Assembly: GCA_963665045.2 (NCBI GenBank)
Contig: CAXXJQ010000002.1
Coordinates: forward strand, 186,001-250,000
Length of the DNA: 64,000 bases
Direction of reading: 5' to 3'
Origin: JAFGRU01 sp016934985
Lineage (GTDB): Bacteria > Desulfobacterota > Desulfuromonadia > Desulfuromonadales > JAAYDE01
Shown here in pieces: positions 43,170 through 51,101 of the stretch (position 1 is its first letter; every line of letters begins with the position of its first letter). The translations under genes and the position numbers were made by a program. The notes under the pieces are model-generated. The model was given only the letters and a program-made list of their open reading frames with translations. It was not told where the DNA came from and ran no database searches.

Positions 43170-44708
43170 ATGTCTATGAAACAAAGCCAGCAGAGTAAAG
43201 AATCCGGCGAAAAAACCATCGGGGTGTATACCACGGATGCATACAAGCTGACACTGAAAGCAATGAACCACATGCTTGAGTGTCGGGCGTCCATTGAAGT
43301 TTTAGCGCCCAGCCACAGCATCTCTCCTGATGAATTGACCAGCATTCTGCGTGAAAACAGGATCACCGACTCGGCCAACCCCGAACAGCTTGCCGCCTTC
43401 TGCGCCGATGCCGCACAGGGAAAAAACCTCGAAAACATCCTCATTGCCTCTGGACTGGAACCCATCCCCGGAAAAGACGGCTGGCTTGAACTGATTGTTT
43501 CAACCGGAAAAGAAAAAAGCGAGTTTACAGAAGATCAGCAGGGTCATATCAATTTTAAGCTGGTACAGAGCTTTTCCAACGTCGAACCGGGCCAGCAGAT
43601 CGCTATCAATCATTCCCCGACCCCGGGAGAACCCGGACTAACCATCATCGGCGAAACGATTCCGGCGCCTACGGGAAACCCCAATGATTTGATTGCCGGC
43701 GACGGCGTTGCATTCAGTGAAGACAAAACCCAAATCTTTGCCGAAAAAGCCGGCAGGGTCGTTTTCGAAAACAACACCCTTTTCATTACCGAGGAATTCG
43801 TGGTCAACGGCGACGTTGACTTGAATGTGGGCCATATCAACTTCAATGGTGTTGTCGACATCAAAGGGGACGTGCTGGATGATTTCAATATCACCGCCAC
43901 CAAGGGAATCAATGTCACCGGTACTGTCGGAGCTTGCCGGCTCGAAAGCGACGGCCCCATTACCGTGGGCTCGGTCGCAGGAAAAGGTGAAGGGAAAATC
44001 ACCTGCAAAGGCACTTTCAAGGCACGTTACCTGAACCAGGCGGTCATAGAATGCTGGGAGGATATTGAGGTTGCATACGAGGCGCGCAACTCCATTCTTA
44101 AATCAGCCGGAAAAATTCTACTGCCAAGCGGATTGTTAACCGGCGGAAAAGCGATCGCCCTGGAGGGAATTGAAGCCAAAGTCCTCGGAGCCAGGGCCGG
44201 CGCAAAAACGCACGTCCTGGCAGGAGTTTACTTTCCCGAAATAGACCAGCTGGAGTTTTTACGTACGAGCATAAGAAGTACTACTGAACAGATCGAACAC
44301 ATTGACGATACGCTGAACCTCCTGAAAAAGAAGCCGCTTTCCACCATGAGCCCGGCTCTGCGCGAAGCGACTGAAATGCGCATCGAAATGCTAAATCACC
44401 GGCTAGCCGACCTCTATACCGAAAAAGGTCGTCTGACAGAGGAGTTACGCGAATTCTCTCACGGTACGCACCCCACAACCAACCCAAAAATCAATGTTCT
44501 TGGTTCACTGAAGGAACAAGTCATTATAAGTCTGGGTGATACCAGGGAGGGAATCACCATGGAGATCCCCGGCCCCTTATCAGTTGTCGAAAACACCCGC
44601 GACGGGGGCTTGCGTTTTGTCAGCTATTCACCCCTCAAGGTCTCAGCCGGGGAAGCCGAAAAAAACGCTATCCAGGAGGCAGAAGCCAGTGACAGTTCCG
44701 ACTCCTGA
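43170..44708 (+). CDS. FapA family (DUF342) protein
   Basis: 512 aa. An N-terminal domain (1-100) is followed by the DUF342 right-handed beta-helix region: HSPTPGEPGLTIIGETIPAP, FAEKAGRVVF, NVGHINFNGVVDIKGDVLD, VTGTVGACRLESDGPITVGS, AGKGEGKITCKGTFKARYL. A coiled coil (about 365-435) ends it. FapA proteins are linked to flagellar or surface assembly and cell polarity, but the mechanism is unresolved. No flagellar genes are adjacent. Confidence 0.9.
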   Translation: MSMKQSQQSKESGEKTIGVYTTDAYKLTLKAMNHMLECRASIEVLAPSHSISPDELTSILRENRITDSANPEQLAAFCADAAQGKNLENILIASGLEPIPGKDGWLELIVSTGKEKSEFTEDQQGHINFKLVQSFSNVEPGQQIAINHSPTPGEPGLTIIGETIPAPTGNPNDLIAGDGVAFSEDKTQIFAEKAGRVVFENNTLFITEEFVVNGDVDLNVGHINFNGVVDIKGDVLDDFNITATKGINVTGTVGACRLESDGPITVGSVAGKGEGKITCKGTFKARYLNQAVIECWEDIEVAYEARNSILKSAGKILLPSGLLTGGKAIALEGIEAKVLGARAGAKTHVLAGVYFPEIDQLEFLRTSIRSTTEQIEHIDDTLNLLKKKPLSTMSPALREATEMRIEMLNHRLADLYTEKGRLTEELREFSHGTHPTTNPKINVLGSLKEQVIISLGDTREGITMEIPGPLSVVENTRDGGLRFVSYSPLKVSAGEAEKNAIQEAEASDSSDS

Positions 44709-44878
44709 TTATTGTAGGATCAATCCATCCAGGTAATAACAAGGCAAGTCCCGGAGACAGTTTACAGAACTTTTCCCGGGTTTTGTGAGTTAGAGAGTCA
44801 ATCCCGAATTGGGAAAAAAGGGGACGCCCATTATTTGAAAAATATCGATCCGACTGGGCGTTGGCCTGGGAAACAGCA

Positions 44879-45556
44879 TCAAAGAAAATTGACGACCTGG
44901 ATTTTGGTTCTCAGGTCTTCTCTCTGAACGGCCATGCAGAAGGCGATGAGCTTTTCCCGGTCCTTGGGTTCGATCTCTACGAACTTGAGAGCCACATAGG
45001 GGTTTTTCCCGAAATTTAGAGCCCGTACCACCTCCCCGATGCACTCGACCATGACCGGATGCGGATCGTTGAAAAACAGGCCGATTCGGAATTTCTCCCC
45101 CAAACGGCATAACCTTCGAGTGGCAAACCGCACTCCCCCACCACCGATATTGATCAAACCCTGGTAATCGAAGATTTCTCCAATCTGATCCTCAAGCTTC
45201 TGATAGCAGACCTTGCCCAGGGCATCGACCCGGAAGTACTCTCGGACCGCAGGGTTAACCTTGGCTCGTTTGAAGAGCAAAAGCATTTTTTCGGAAGAGA
45301 GGACACGGACAATGCGGGTATTGATAATGTGGAAACGACCATCCCTCTGGAAAGAAATTTTGCAGATCCGATCCTGACTAAGGTTGCCAAAAGGAAGCTG
45401 CCCTGGAAGAAAGGTGGCCTCGAAGTAGGAGGGATCGGTGCTCTGAACAACGCAATCCAACTCCAGTTCCTCCTCCTTCACAAGGGGGATAATGGCCTTG
45501 GCTATGAGCGAATCATTGAATTCATATAATACTTCTGCGGTATTTGCGGCAGGCAT
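44879..45556 (-). CDS. PilZ domain c-di-GMP-binding protein
   Basis: 225 aa. An N-terminal YcgR-like beta domain (about 10-100) precedes PilZ (about 108-215): REYFRVDALGKVCY, INIGGGGVRFATRRLC. The c-di-GMP motif RxxxR is reduced to VREYFR and the second motif is NIGGGG in place of D/NxSxxG, so binding may be weakened. The start ATG 45556 (MPAANTAEV) is preferred to a longer frame at 45598. A plausible effector for the GGDEF proteins of this window. Confidence 0.82.
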   Translation of the reverse strand: MPAANTAEVLYEFNDSLIAKAIIPLVKEEELELDCVVQSTDPSYFEATFLPGQLPFGNLSQDRICKISFQRDGRFHIINTRIVRVLSSEKMLLLFKRAKVNPAVREYFRVDALGKVCYQKLEDQIGEIFDYQGLINIGGGGVRFATRRLCRLGEKFRIGLFFNDPHPVMVECIGEVVRALNFGKNPYVALKFVEIEPKDREKLIAFCMAVQREDLRTKIQVVNFL

Positions 45557-46032
45557 CGTAACCCCCAAGAGATAAATTACTATGGATTTAAACTTCATTT
45601 AGGGGAAGGCAGTTCCTCCTCCCAGAATCCATCCAGTAATTTACCTTTTCGTCGCAAACCGAAAATCCTTTAGTTTTTTTCTCAAAAACAAATTTCTGTT
45701 TGAGAAGGGGATACCCTGAATCCGTCGAGAAAATAGAGGGACACCAAACCTCTTTTTTTTCACGTAAATAAAAAATTTGGTAGGGTGTCCACATATTTTC
45801 ATTCCCGGTGTCGCCATATTCCCCGGAAAGAGAATAATCACCAATTTAATATCAACAAATTGGAAAGAAAAAACTGAGTTGGCGCTGTTTTTGATAGGTA
45901 AGAGGGTTGTTTTTTTCAGGTTTTTTGCCAGCCACCGGACAAAAGCCAGAAGAATTTGCATGCCGTGAAGGAATCTTTCTTCACCATGGGCCGGGAAAAT
46001 TCCAACAAAACGAACCAACTTGAGGCCATCAG
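45557..46032. other. AT-rich divergent intergenic region
   Basis: 476 bp with no supportable gene. Frames here (45641-46039 minus, for example) are Phe/Lys-rich and lack ribosome sites. Promoters for the PilZ and TPR genes are expected. Confidence 0.4.
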
Positions 46033-46473
46033 ATGACAAAAAGTTTTGAGAATCTTACAAAGCAGGGACTTGAAGCCATTGAGAACGGGAACACGCTAAA
46101 AGCTTTGAATCGATTTGAAAAAGCCGCAGAGATTGCCCCCTCCCCTTTGGTCAAAGGTTATCTGGGCTACTGTGTTGCCAAAGAGCGCGGAAGAGTGAAA
46201 GAAGGTACTTCCCTGTGCCTTGAGGCCATCAAAGAGGACCCGGATAATCCGGATACATATCTCAACCTTGGACGCATATATGCCCTCGCCAAGCAGAAAC
46301 ATCTTGCCGTTCAGACCTTTCAAAATGGGCTGGAATTGGGCTCCGACGAGCGAATTATTGCCGAATTAAAGACTTTAGGCGTCCGCAAAGGCCCCGTGTT
46401 CAAAGCTCTTCCCCGGGAAAACCCCATCAATAAATATCTGGGCTTCCTCTTCAACCGCCTTGGGCTGCGCTGA
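46033..46473 (+). CDS. TPR-repeat protein (146 aa)
   Basis: Tetratricopeptide units: LEAIENGNTLKALNRFEKAA at about 14-33, GYLGYCVAKERGRVKEGTSL at about 43-62, and PDTYLNLGRIYALAKQKHLA at about 73-92. A basic tail (NKYLGFLFNRLGLR) closes it. TPRs mediate protein contacts; the partner is unknown. Ribosome site is weak. Confidence 0.85.
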   Translation: MTKSFENLTKQGLEAIENGNTLKALNRFEKAAEIAPSPLVKGYLGYCVAKERGRVKEGTSLCLEAIKEDPDNPDTYLNLGRIYALAKQKHLAVQTFQNGLELGSDERIIAELKTLGVRKGPVFKALPRENPINKYLGFLFNRLGLR

Positions 46474-46672
46474 TCCGGAAAAGATCGAAAGAAATCTGTT
46501 CGGGGGGGTGTGCTAAATGGGGTACTTTTACTGGTGTGGATTTTTCACCTGATTTTTGTCACACTCCCCCTTTCCTCCCCGCCACCCTTCTCCATTCAAG
46601 GTCAAATGGCCTATCCGCCAATCTTGTAAAAAAACAAATCCCTTTTTTTCCATTCCGTTACGTTTACACCTT

Positions 46673-46918
46673 TTATGCTGGCGGCCATTTCACTCGGTTG
46701 ATTTTTGCGAGATTTCGGCAAACAAAGTCGCGAGCCTCCTCGTCAGTGACGTCACCGTCGATACTGCCGGCAACATCATCCAAAAGGTCCTGATATGCTG
46801 CCATCTGTTGAATGGAGGCGTCGACAATAGCTTCGAATACTCCCTCGGTGAGGTCCTTGACGAATTCCGGGAAATCGACAGAATCAACGCCTGGTCGTAA
46901 TAAGTTAAGGGGGCAAAC
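46673..46918 (-). pseudogene. C-terminal remnant of an unknown protein family
   Basis: An open minus frame ends at TAA 46673-46675 and reads LRPGVDSVDFPEFVKDLTEG, then VFEAIVDASIQQMAAYQDLL, DDVAGSIDGDVTDEEARDFV, and ends KWPPA. It is clearly protein-like and helical, about 75 residues. Upstream no start codon remains: the frame runs into a REP-like palindrome and a stop at 46919-46921. A second, shorter copy of the same segment lies at 47930. The phrase VFEAIVDASIQQM recalls small proteins next to contractile injection systems, but that is memory of pattern, not proof. Confidence 0.6.
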
Positions 46919-46980
46919 CTACGTTTGAACTTTTTGGTAAATCATACTAGCAAGAGTCAAACGGAGACTTGACCCCTCAC
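46904..46980. repeat. 77-bp REP-like palindrome, family C copy 1
   Basis: The left half GGGGGCAAACCTACGTTTGA pairs imperfectly with the right half TCAAACGGAGACTTGACCCC. About 95% identical (four differences) to 48008-48084. It abuts the truncated gene at 46673 in the same relation as copy 2 does to its remnant. Confidence 0.85.
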
Positions 46981-47021
46981 TGGCACCTCTGGTAACGCAG
47001 TCGTTGGCGCTAGCGCAACAG

Positions 47022-47717
47022 CTACTCGCGTGTGAACAACCACTGCTGAACCACCGCGCGAGCCAAGCAGTTGGCTGCATCGACAATTGGCAATTGCTCC
47101 GAGGCAAAGCGTACGACGCCGCTCAGGTCCAGGCACGCGACCAACACAGCTTCAGCCCCAACGGCCTGTGCTCTGCTCAGCAAGGAATCCCAAAGTCTAC
47201 GAAACACTTCGGGGCTGGTTGTCTCGCGAACCGCGGAGAGCATTGCGTCGATGTCGCTTTGCCAATCAAGAGCGGCAACGCTGAATCCCGCGTCTTGCAG
47301 CGCGCTCTGAAACAAGCCTGACTCCGCCGTTGGACGAGCCGCCACCAACGCAATATTTCGCATGGACTTCGGTATTGCTTGAACGGTCAGTTCGACGATG
47401 TTGAGCAACGGCACCGAAACTGCGGCCGCCAACCGAGGGTAGTAGATGTGTACCGTGTTACACGCGATCGCAAGGAAGTTCGCTCCCGCTGACTCCAAGT
47501 GCTTCAGTCCATCAAGCGTTGCTGCTTCCAGGGCCGCGTGGTCGATCTGCCGGTCTTCGTAAAACGGTGCCGGCTGAGAACAGATCAACATCTTCGGAAA
47601 GTCAATGTCGTATCGCGCGCCGTAAATCTCTTGGCACGCAGTAACAACGAGGTCCAAGAACGGTCCGGTCGAGCGGGGCCCCATTCCAGCGAGTATGCCG
47701 ATGGTTGTTGCGGGCAT
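47022..47717 (-). CDS. Aspartate/glutamate racemase family protein
   Basis: 231 aa. Family motifs: IGILAGMGPRSTGPF at the N-terminus, FLAIACNTVHIYYPRL with the first catalytic Cys near residue 84, and AVLVACLDLSGVV with the second Cys near 195. It should racemise an amino acid such as aspartate by a two-Cys mechanism. Codon use (rich in GCG, CGC and AAT/GCA mixes) differs by eye from neighbours. It is flanked by family C palindromes and gene remnants. The upstream AACGTTAGGCGTC resembles an integron cassette junction. Transfer is likely (inference). Confidence 0.88.
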   Translation of the reverse strand: MPATTIGILAGMGPRSTGPFLDLVVTACQEIYGARYDIDFPKMLICSQPAPFYEDRQIDHAALEAATLDGLKHLESAGANFLAIACNTVHIYYPRLAAAVSVPLLNIVELTVQAIPKSMRNIALVAARPTAESGLFQSALQDAGFSVAALDWQSDIDAMLSAVRETTSPEVFRRLWDSLLSRAQAVGAEAVLVACLDLSGVVRFASEQLPIVDAANCLARAVVQQWLFTRE

Positions 47718-47752
47718 AGAAAGCTCCTTGAGACGCCTAACGTTAAATTAAG

Positions 47753-47857
47753 ATTAAGGGGTCAGATTAAGATGTCATAGATTAAGGGGTCGATTAAGCA
47801 TATGATTTGAGCATATTAAGGGGTCAGTATTAAGGGGTCACAGTATTAAGGGGTCAA
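47753..47857. repeat. Array of ATTAAGGGGTCA motifs
   Basis: Five copies of ATTAAGGGGTC(A) in about 105 bp (near 47753, 47781, 47814, 47829, 47845), spaced 15-33 bp. Spacing is irregular and spacers short, so it is not a CRISPR. The motif equals the outer end of the family C palindrome, suggesting nested or repeated partial insertions. Confidence 0.75.
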
Positions 47858-47878
47858 GTCTCCGTTTGACTCTTGCTG
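47846..47878 (-). repeat. Inverted half copy of family C
   Basis: TTAAGGGGTCAAGTCTCCGT and the next 13 bp are the exact complement of the right half of the 77-bp palindrome. Only one arm is present. Confidence 0.8.
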
Positions 47879-47929
47879 TGTATAATGCGTTCTTTTATTT
47901 CAGAAATGTCGTGTATATAGGTGTCGCGT

Positions 47930-48007
47930 CTACAGGGGTTGTTGCCCCTCGATAAGCTGTTTGACGAAAGCCGGAAAATCGACAGAGTGAACGCCAGGTC
48001 GTAATGA
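47930..48007 (-). pseudogene. Second, shorter remnant of the same unknown gene
   Basis: Minus frame LRPGVHSVDFPAFVKQLIEG then QQPL and a stop at 47930-47932. Eighteen of the first 20 residues correspond to the remnant at 46673 with conservative changes, after which homology stops abruptly. It adjoins family C copy 2 exactly as the longer remnant adjoins copy 1. Confidence 0.6.
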
Positions 48008-48084
48008 GTTAAGGGGGCAAACCTACGTTTGACCTTTTTGGTAAAACATATCAGCAAGAGTCAAACGGAGACTTGACCCCTCAC
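48008..48084. repeat. 77-bp REP-like palindrome, family C copy 2
   Basis: Direct repeat of 46904-46980, 1.1 kb away, same orientation. Together they bracket the racemase gene. Confidence 0.85.
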
Positions 48085-48109
48085 TATTGGGGGAAATACT
48101 AAATGGACA

Positions 48110-48154
48110 TCTCCCTTGAGCGAATATTTTCCAAAAAAATTCGCTCAAGGGAGA
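48110..48154. repeat. Perfect 16-bp inverted repeat
   Basis: TCTCCCTTGAGCGAAT (48110-48125) and its exact complement (48139-48154) with a 13-nt loop. Neither strand has a following T run, so it is not a normal terminator. It lies just outside the racemase island. Confidence 0.75.
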
Positions 48155-48292
48155 GAAAAAGAAACCCTTTCCTTTTGATAATTCAATGCAACACAATTAT
48201 ATTATGAATTAAACTTAATTATGTCCAGACCGATTTTTGGGGCAGCATATCCACCCCGTAATCCGATAAGGTCCCTGCCATTACCAAAAAAC

Positions 48293-48335
48293 AAAAAGAA
48301 GACCTTTCACACAGCCGTTAAAGGTCTTCTTTTTC
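48293..48335. terminator. Bidirectional terminator
   Basis: AAAAAGAAGACCTTT pairs with AAAGGTCTTCTTTTT around a 12-nt loop. It serves the ferritin-like gene on the minus strand. Confidence 0.88.
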
Positions 48336-48399
48336 CAATAAGGTCTAATCGCCAAAGCCAGCAGGCGGTCTTCTCCGCCCCCATAAAGCTTTGCCCTTG

Positions 48400-48705
48400 T
48401 TATTTCTTGAGCTTCTCGATCATCTCCTCAACTTCCTCGTACCCCTCTTTATAGAACTCTTCCTCCTTGGGGTCCAACTCCCGCAGCAGGCGCAGGAACT
48501 CGCCGGCATGCTCTTTTTCTTCGTCGGCGATATCCAATAAAACTTCCCTGGCAAGCTTGTTATCGGTGCTTTCGGCGGTCTGCTGATAAAGCTGAATGGC
48601 TTCGTATTCAGCCGCAATCATAAAACGGATGGCACGAATCAACTCCTCATCGGTGAGTTTTCGATCACTTTTCTTTACTGAAAAGGGGCTGCAAAATTCC
48701 GGCAT
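48400..48705 (-). CDS. Ferritin-like protein (half-ferritin, encapsulated-ferritin type)
   Basis: 101 aa. Two helices carry the metal ligands E33 (MIAAEYEAIQLYQQ) and E63/H66 (DIADEEKEHAGEFLRLLREL). A dimer would complete a four-helix di-iron site, as in encapsulated ferritins; DPKEEEFYKEGYEEVEEMI is characteristic of that group. No encapsulin shell gene is in this window. Probable role: iron oxidation and storage or peroxide defence. AAAGGAG precedes ATG 48705. Divergent from the peroxiredoxin gene. Confidence 0.85.
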   Translation of the reverse strand: MPEFCSPFSVKKSDRKLTDEELIRAIRFMIAAEYEAIQLYQQTAESTDNKLAREVLLDIADEEKEHAGEFLRLLRELDPKEEEFYKEGYEEVEEMIEKLKK

Positions 48706-48916
48706 TTCTTACTCCTTTCACTACGACTTGGTTTCCCTTTGTCAGATAATATGGACTAAACCTAATATTGTCCAGTCCAGATTTTTTCACCTGAACAGAA
48801 GCCAGGGTGGCAGGTCTACACCTCGTCATCTCCAATTGCGGGCACAAAAAAACCTCACCCACAATCCCTTTGGTTTCTTTAATTGTTTTTTTATTCCTAA
48901 AAAAGTCTCCAGCCGC

Positions 48917-48948
48917 TTGACTTGGATAATGATTCTTATATAGTTATC
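48917..48948 (+). promoter_or_regulatory. Promoter with Fur/PerR-like box upstream of peroxiredoxin
   Basis: TTGACT (48917), 16-bp spacer, TATAGT (48939). The spacer reads GATAATGATTCTTATA and continues to GTTATC, close to a Fur-type GATAATGATAATCATTATC box. About 235 bp ahead of the peroxiredoxin start. Binding by Fur or PerR is inferred. Confidence 0.45.
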
Positions 48949-49181
48949 AATATTGGCGATTAACAGGGAACAAAAACAGAGCCTGTCAGATCTTTTTTGC
49001 GTTATCTGCGACAGCAGGTAGACTTTAACCCACCGCTCGTGTTTGCCCCTTGCAAACTGAGAATTTTGAGATATTAGAAACAGAAGAAATAAGCACTTGG
49101 GTTTCGGCCCCCGACAAAGGCCAACCCTTTTGAAGAAAACAACAGAACATCTTATAAATCAAATTTTGAGGAGGAAAAGAA

Positions 49182-49832
49182 ATGGAAGAAACCAGATACC
49201 CCATGCCCCTTTTAGGTGAAAAACTTCCCAGCATCCAGGCCGAAACCACCCACGGCCCCATGAAAATCCCCGAAGATCTCAAAGGGTCTTGGTTCGTCCT
49301 TTTCAGCCACCCGGCGGATTACACCCCGGTCTGCACCACCGAGTTTGTCGGCTTTCAGAAAAGATTCGACGAGTTCGAAAAGCTGGGCTGCAAACTTGTC
49401 GGCATGTCCATCGACCAGGTCTTCTCCCACATCAAGTGGAGCGAATGGATCCAGGAAAATCTCAACATTGAAATCAAGTTTCCCATCGTCGCCGCCAACG
49501 ATGCCATTGCCAACAAGCTGGGCATGCTCCATCCGGGGAAAGGCAGCAACACGGTGCGTGCCGTTTTCATCTGCGACCCTGAGGGCAAAGCCCGCCTGAT
49601 CCTCTATTATCCCCAGGAAATCGGCCGCAACATGGACGAGATCGTCCGCGCGGTCAAAGCGCTGCAGATTTCGGATAAGGAAAAGGTCGCCATGCCGGCG
49701 AACTGGCCCAATAATGAACTGCTGGGAGACCGTGTCATCATTCCTCCCTGTAAGGACTGGGCGTCGGCCAAAAAACGCAAAACGGAATATGACAACTACG
49801 ACTGGTGGTTCTGCCATAAAAAACTTAAATAA
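49182..49832 (+). CDS. Peroxiredoxin (Prx6-type)
   Basis: 216 aa. Reduces H2O2 and organic peroxides. Peroxidatic Cys51 lies in HPADYTPVCTTEFVGF. WSEWIQENLNIEIKFPIVA, LGMLHPGKGSNTVRAVF, the IIPPCKDW segment and the C-terminal FCHKK fit the long archaeal/thermophile-like Prx6 group; the two extra Cys suggest a 2-Cys cycle. GAGGAGG precedes ATG 49182. Confidence 0.95.
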   Translation: MEETRYPMPLLGEKLPSIQAETTHGPMKIPEDLKGSWFVLFSHPADYTPVCTTEFVGFQKRFDEFEKLGCKLVGMSIDQVFSHIKWSEWIQENLNIEIKFPIVAANDAIANKLGMLHPGKGSNTVRAVFICDPEGKARLILYYPQEIGRNMDEIVRAVKALQISDKEKVAMPANWPNNELLGDRVIIPPCKDWASAKKRKTEYDNYDWWFCHKKLK

Positions 49833-50173
49833 AATGCGCTTATTCTGGATCGGAAAATCAGGTGGTCAATGCCCCGATGCAGGATAATTCCGTAGACCCA
49901 AAAATTGTTAAATTGCCTTCTCCCCCACGCCAGGCCTTGATGTTCCTGGCCTCTTGTGGGGGAGATGCTTTCCTGGCTGAGCCCATAAAGGGTACTATCC
50001 CAACAGAATTTTTTGTATTGACTGCCGCTCCCACTGAATAACAAGATAAAAGTAAGTCACCGCAGAGTTTAGGGTTGTTGCTGCGGCCCGCAGCTGCAAA
50101 CCGGAAATAATATCCTTTTTTCCGTCACTCACTACCGCATCAACCTCAACCCGGAATATGAAAAGGTTTTGCC
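49833..50173. other. Intergenic region with a strong hairpin
   Basis: 341 bp without a gene. At 49919-49965 a 10-bp stem TCTCCCCCAC / GTGGGGGAGA encloses an inner CCAGG/CCTGG stem. The sequence after it (TGCTTTCC) has no real T run, so it may be a weak terminator, a processing site or an attenuator. Confidence 0.5.
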
Positions 50174-51097
50174 ATGAAAAGAAGAGAGTTTTTCAAAAAG
50201 GGGATTCAGTTGGGGCTGGGTGCCGGTGCGTGTCTGGCTTTTGGCAAACCAATACCATCTTTTGCCGCGAATTCGGCAGCAAAAAGTACCGCCGTTGACC
50301 TTGTCGCCATAAAGGGCGGCGAACCGGATGCCATGTTTAATCGGGCTGTAGCTTCCCTGGGCGGCATGAAAAAATTCGTCAAACCCAACCAGACCGTAGT
50401 TGTCAAACCCAACATCGGCTGGAACGTCGAACCGGAAAGGGCCGGAAACACCAACCCGGTTTTAGTCAAGGCGATCATCAAACAATGCCTGGATGCCGGC
50501 GCCAAAGATGTTTACGTCTTTGATCATACCTGCGACCGATGGTCCTCCTGCTATGCCAACAGCGGGATTGAAAATGCCGTGCAGGACGCCGGAGGAAAAA
50601 TCGTACCGGGCAACAGGGAAGGATATTATCAAAGCGTCGAGGTACCCGGCGGCAAGACACTGACCGATGCCAAAGTCCATGAGCTGATTATGGAATCGGA
50701 TGTATTCATCAATGTCCCCATATTGAAAAGCCACGGCGGCGCAAAACTTACCATCGCCATGAAAAACCTCATGGGCATAGTGTGGGACAGGTGGTTCTGG
50801 CACAGAAACGATCTCCACCAGTGTATTGCCGATTTCGCCACCTTCCGCAAACCGGACTTGAATGTAATTGATGCCTACCAGGTCATGATGAGGAACGGCC
50901 CCAAAGGGCGCTCGACCGAAGATGTGGTCATGATGAGGTCACAAATCCTTTCCACGGACATGGTGGCGGCGGATACGGCTGCGGCAAAACTGTTCGGGAT
51001 GGACCCGGCGGATGTCCCCTATATCGGCCTTGCCCATGAACTGGGCGTGGGAAACAAGGATTTGACCAAGCTGAATATTGACCGGATCGTGCTGTAA
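50174..51097 (+). CDS. Tat-exported DUF362 protein
   Basis: 307 aa. N-terminal twin-arginine signal MKRREFFKKGIQLGLGAGAC. The DUF362 domain covers the remainder: VVVKPNIGWNVEPERAGNTN, VFDHTCDRW, VFINVPILKSHGGAKLTIAM, NLMGIVWDRWFWH and STDMVAADTAAAKLFG. DUF362 proteins are tied to Fe-S and corrinoid chemistry in anaerobes, with unknown reaction. The membrane polyferredoxin gene follows 4 bp on, so the two probably work together in periplasmic electron transfer. Confidence 0.92.
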   Translation: MKRREFFKKGIQLGLGAGACLAFGKPIPSFAANSAAKSTAVDLVAIKGGEPDAMFNRAVASLGGMKKFVKPNQTVVVKPNIGWNVEPERAGNTNPVLVKAIIKQCLDAGAKDVYVFDHTCDRWSSCYANSGIENAVQDAGGKIVPGNREGYYQSVEVPGGKTLTDAKVHELIMESDVFINVPILKSHGGAKLTIAMKNLMGIVWDRWFWHRNDLHQCIADFATFRKPDLNVIDAYQVMMRNGPKGRSTEDVVMMRSQILSTDMVAADTAAAKLFGMDPADVPYIGLAHELGVGNKDLTKLNIDRIVL

Positions 51098-51101
51098 AAC
51101 C

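Noticed and set aside
46556..46900. 114-aa plus-strand frame
   Set aside because: It is the antisense of a much better minus-strand coding remnant (46673-46918); plus product is Ser/Phe/Pro-rich junk at its start.
47753..47857. Repeated ATTAAGGGGTCA units as a CRISPR array
   Set aside because: Repeats are only 11-12 bp, spacers irregular at 4-21 bp, and no cas genes exist in the window.
49919..49965. Hairpin after peroxiredoxin as a rho-independent terminator
   Set aside because: Stem is strong but no T run follows on either strand; left as an undefined hairpin in the intergenic entry.
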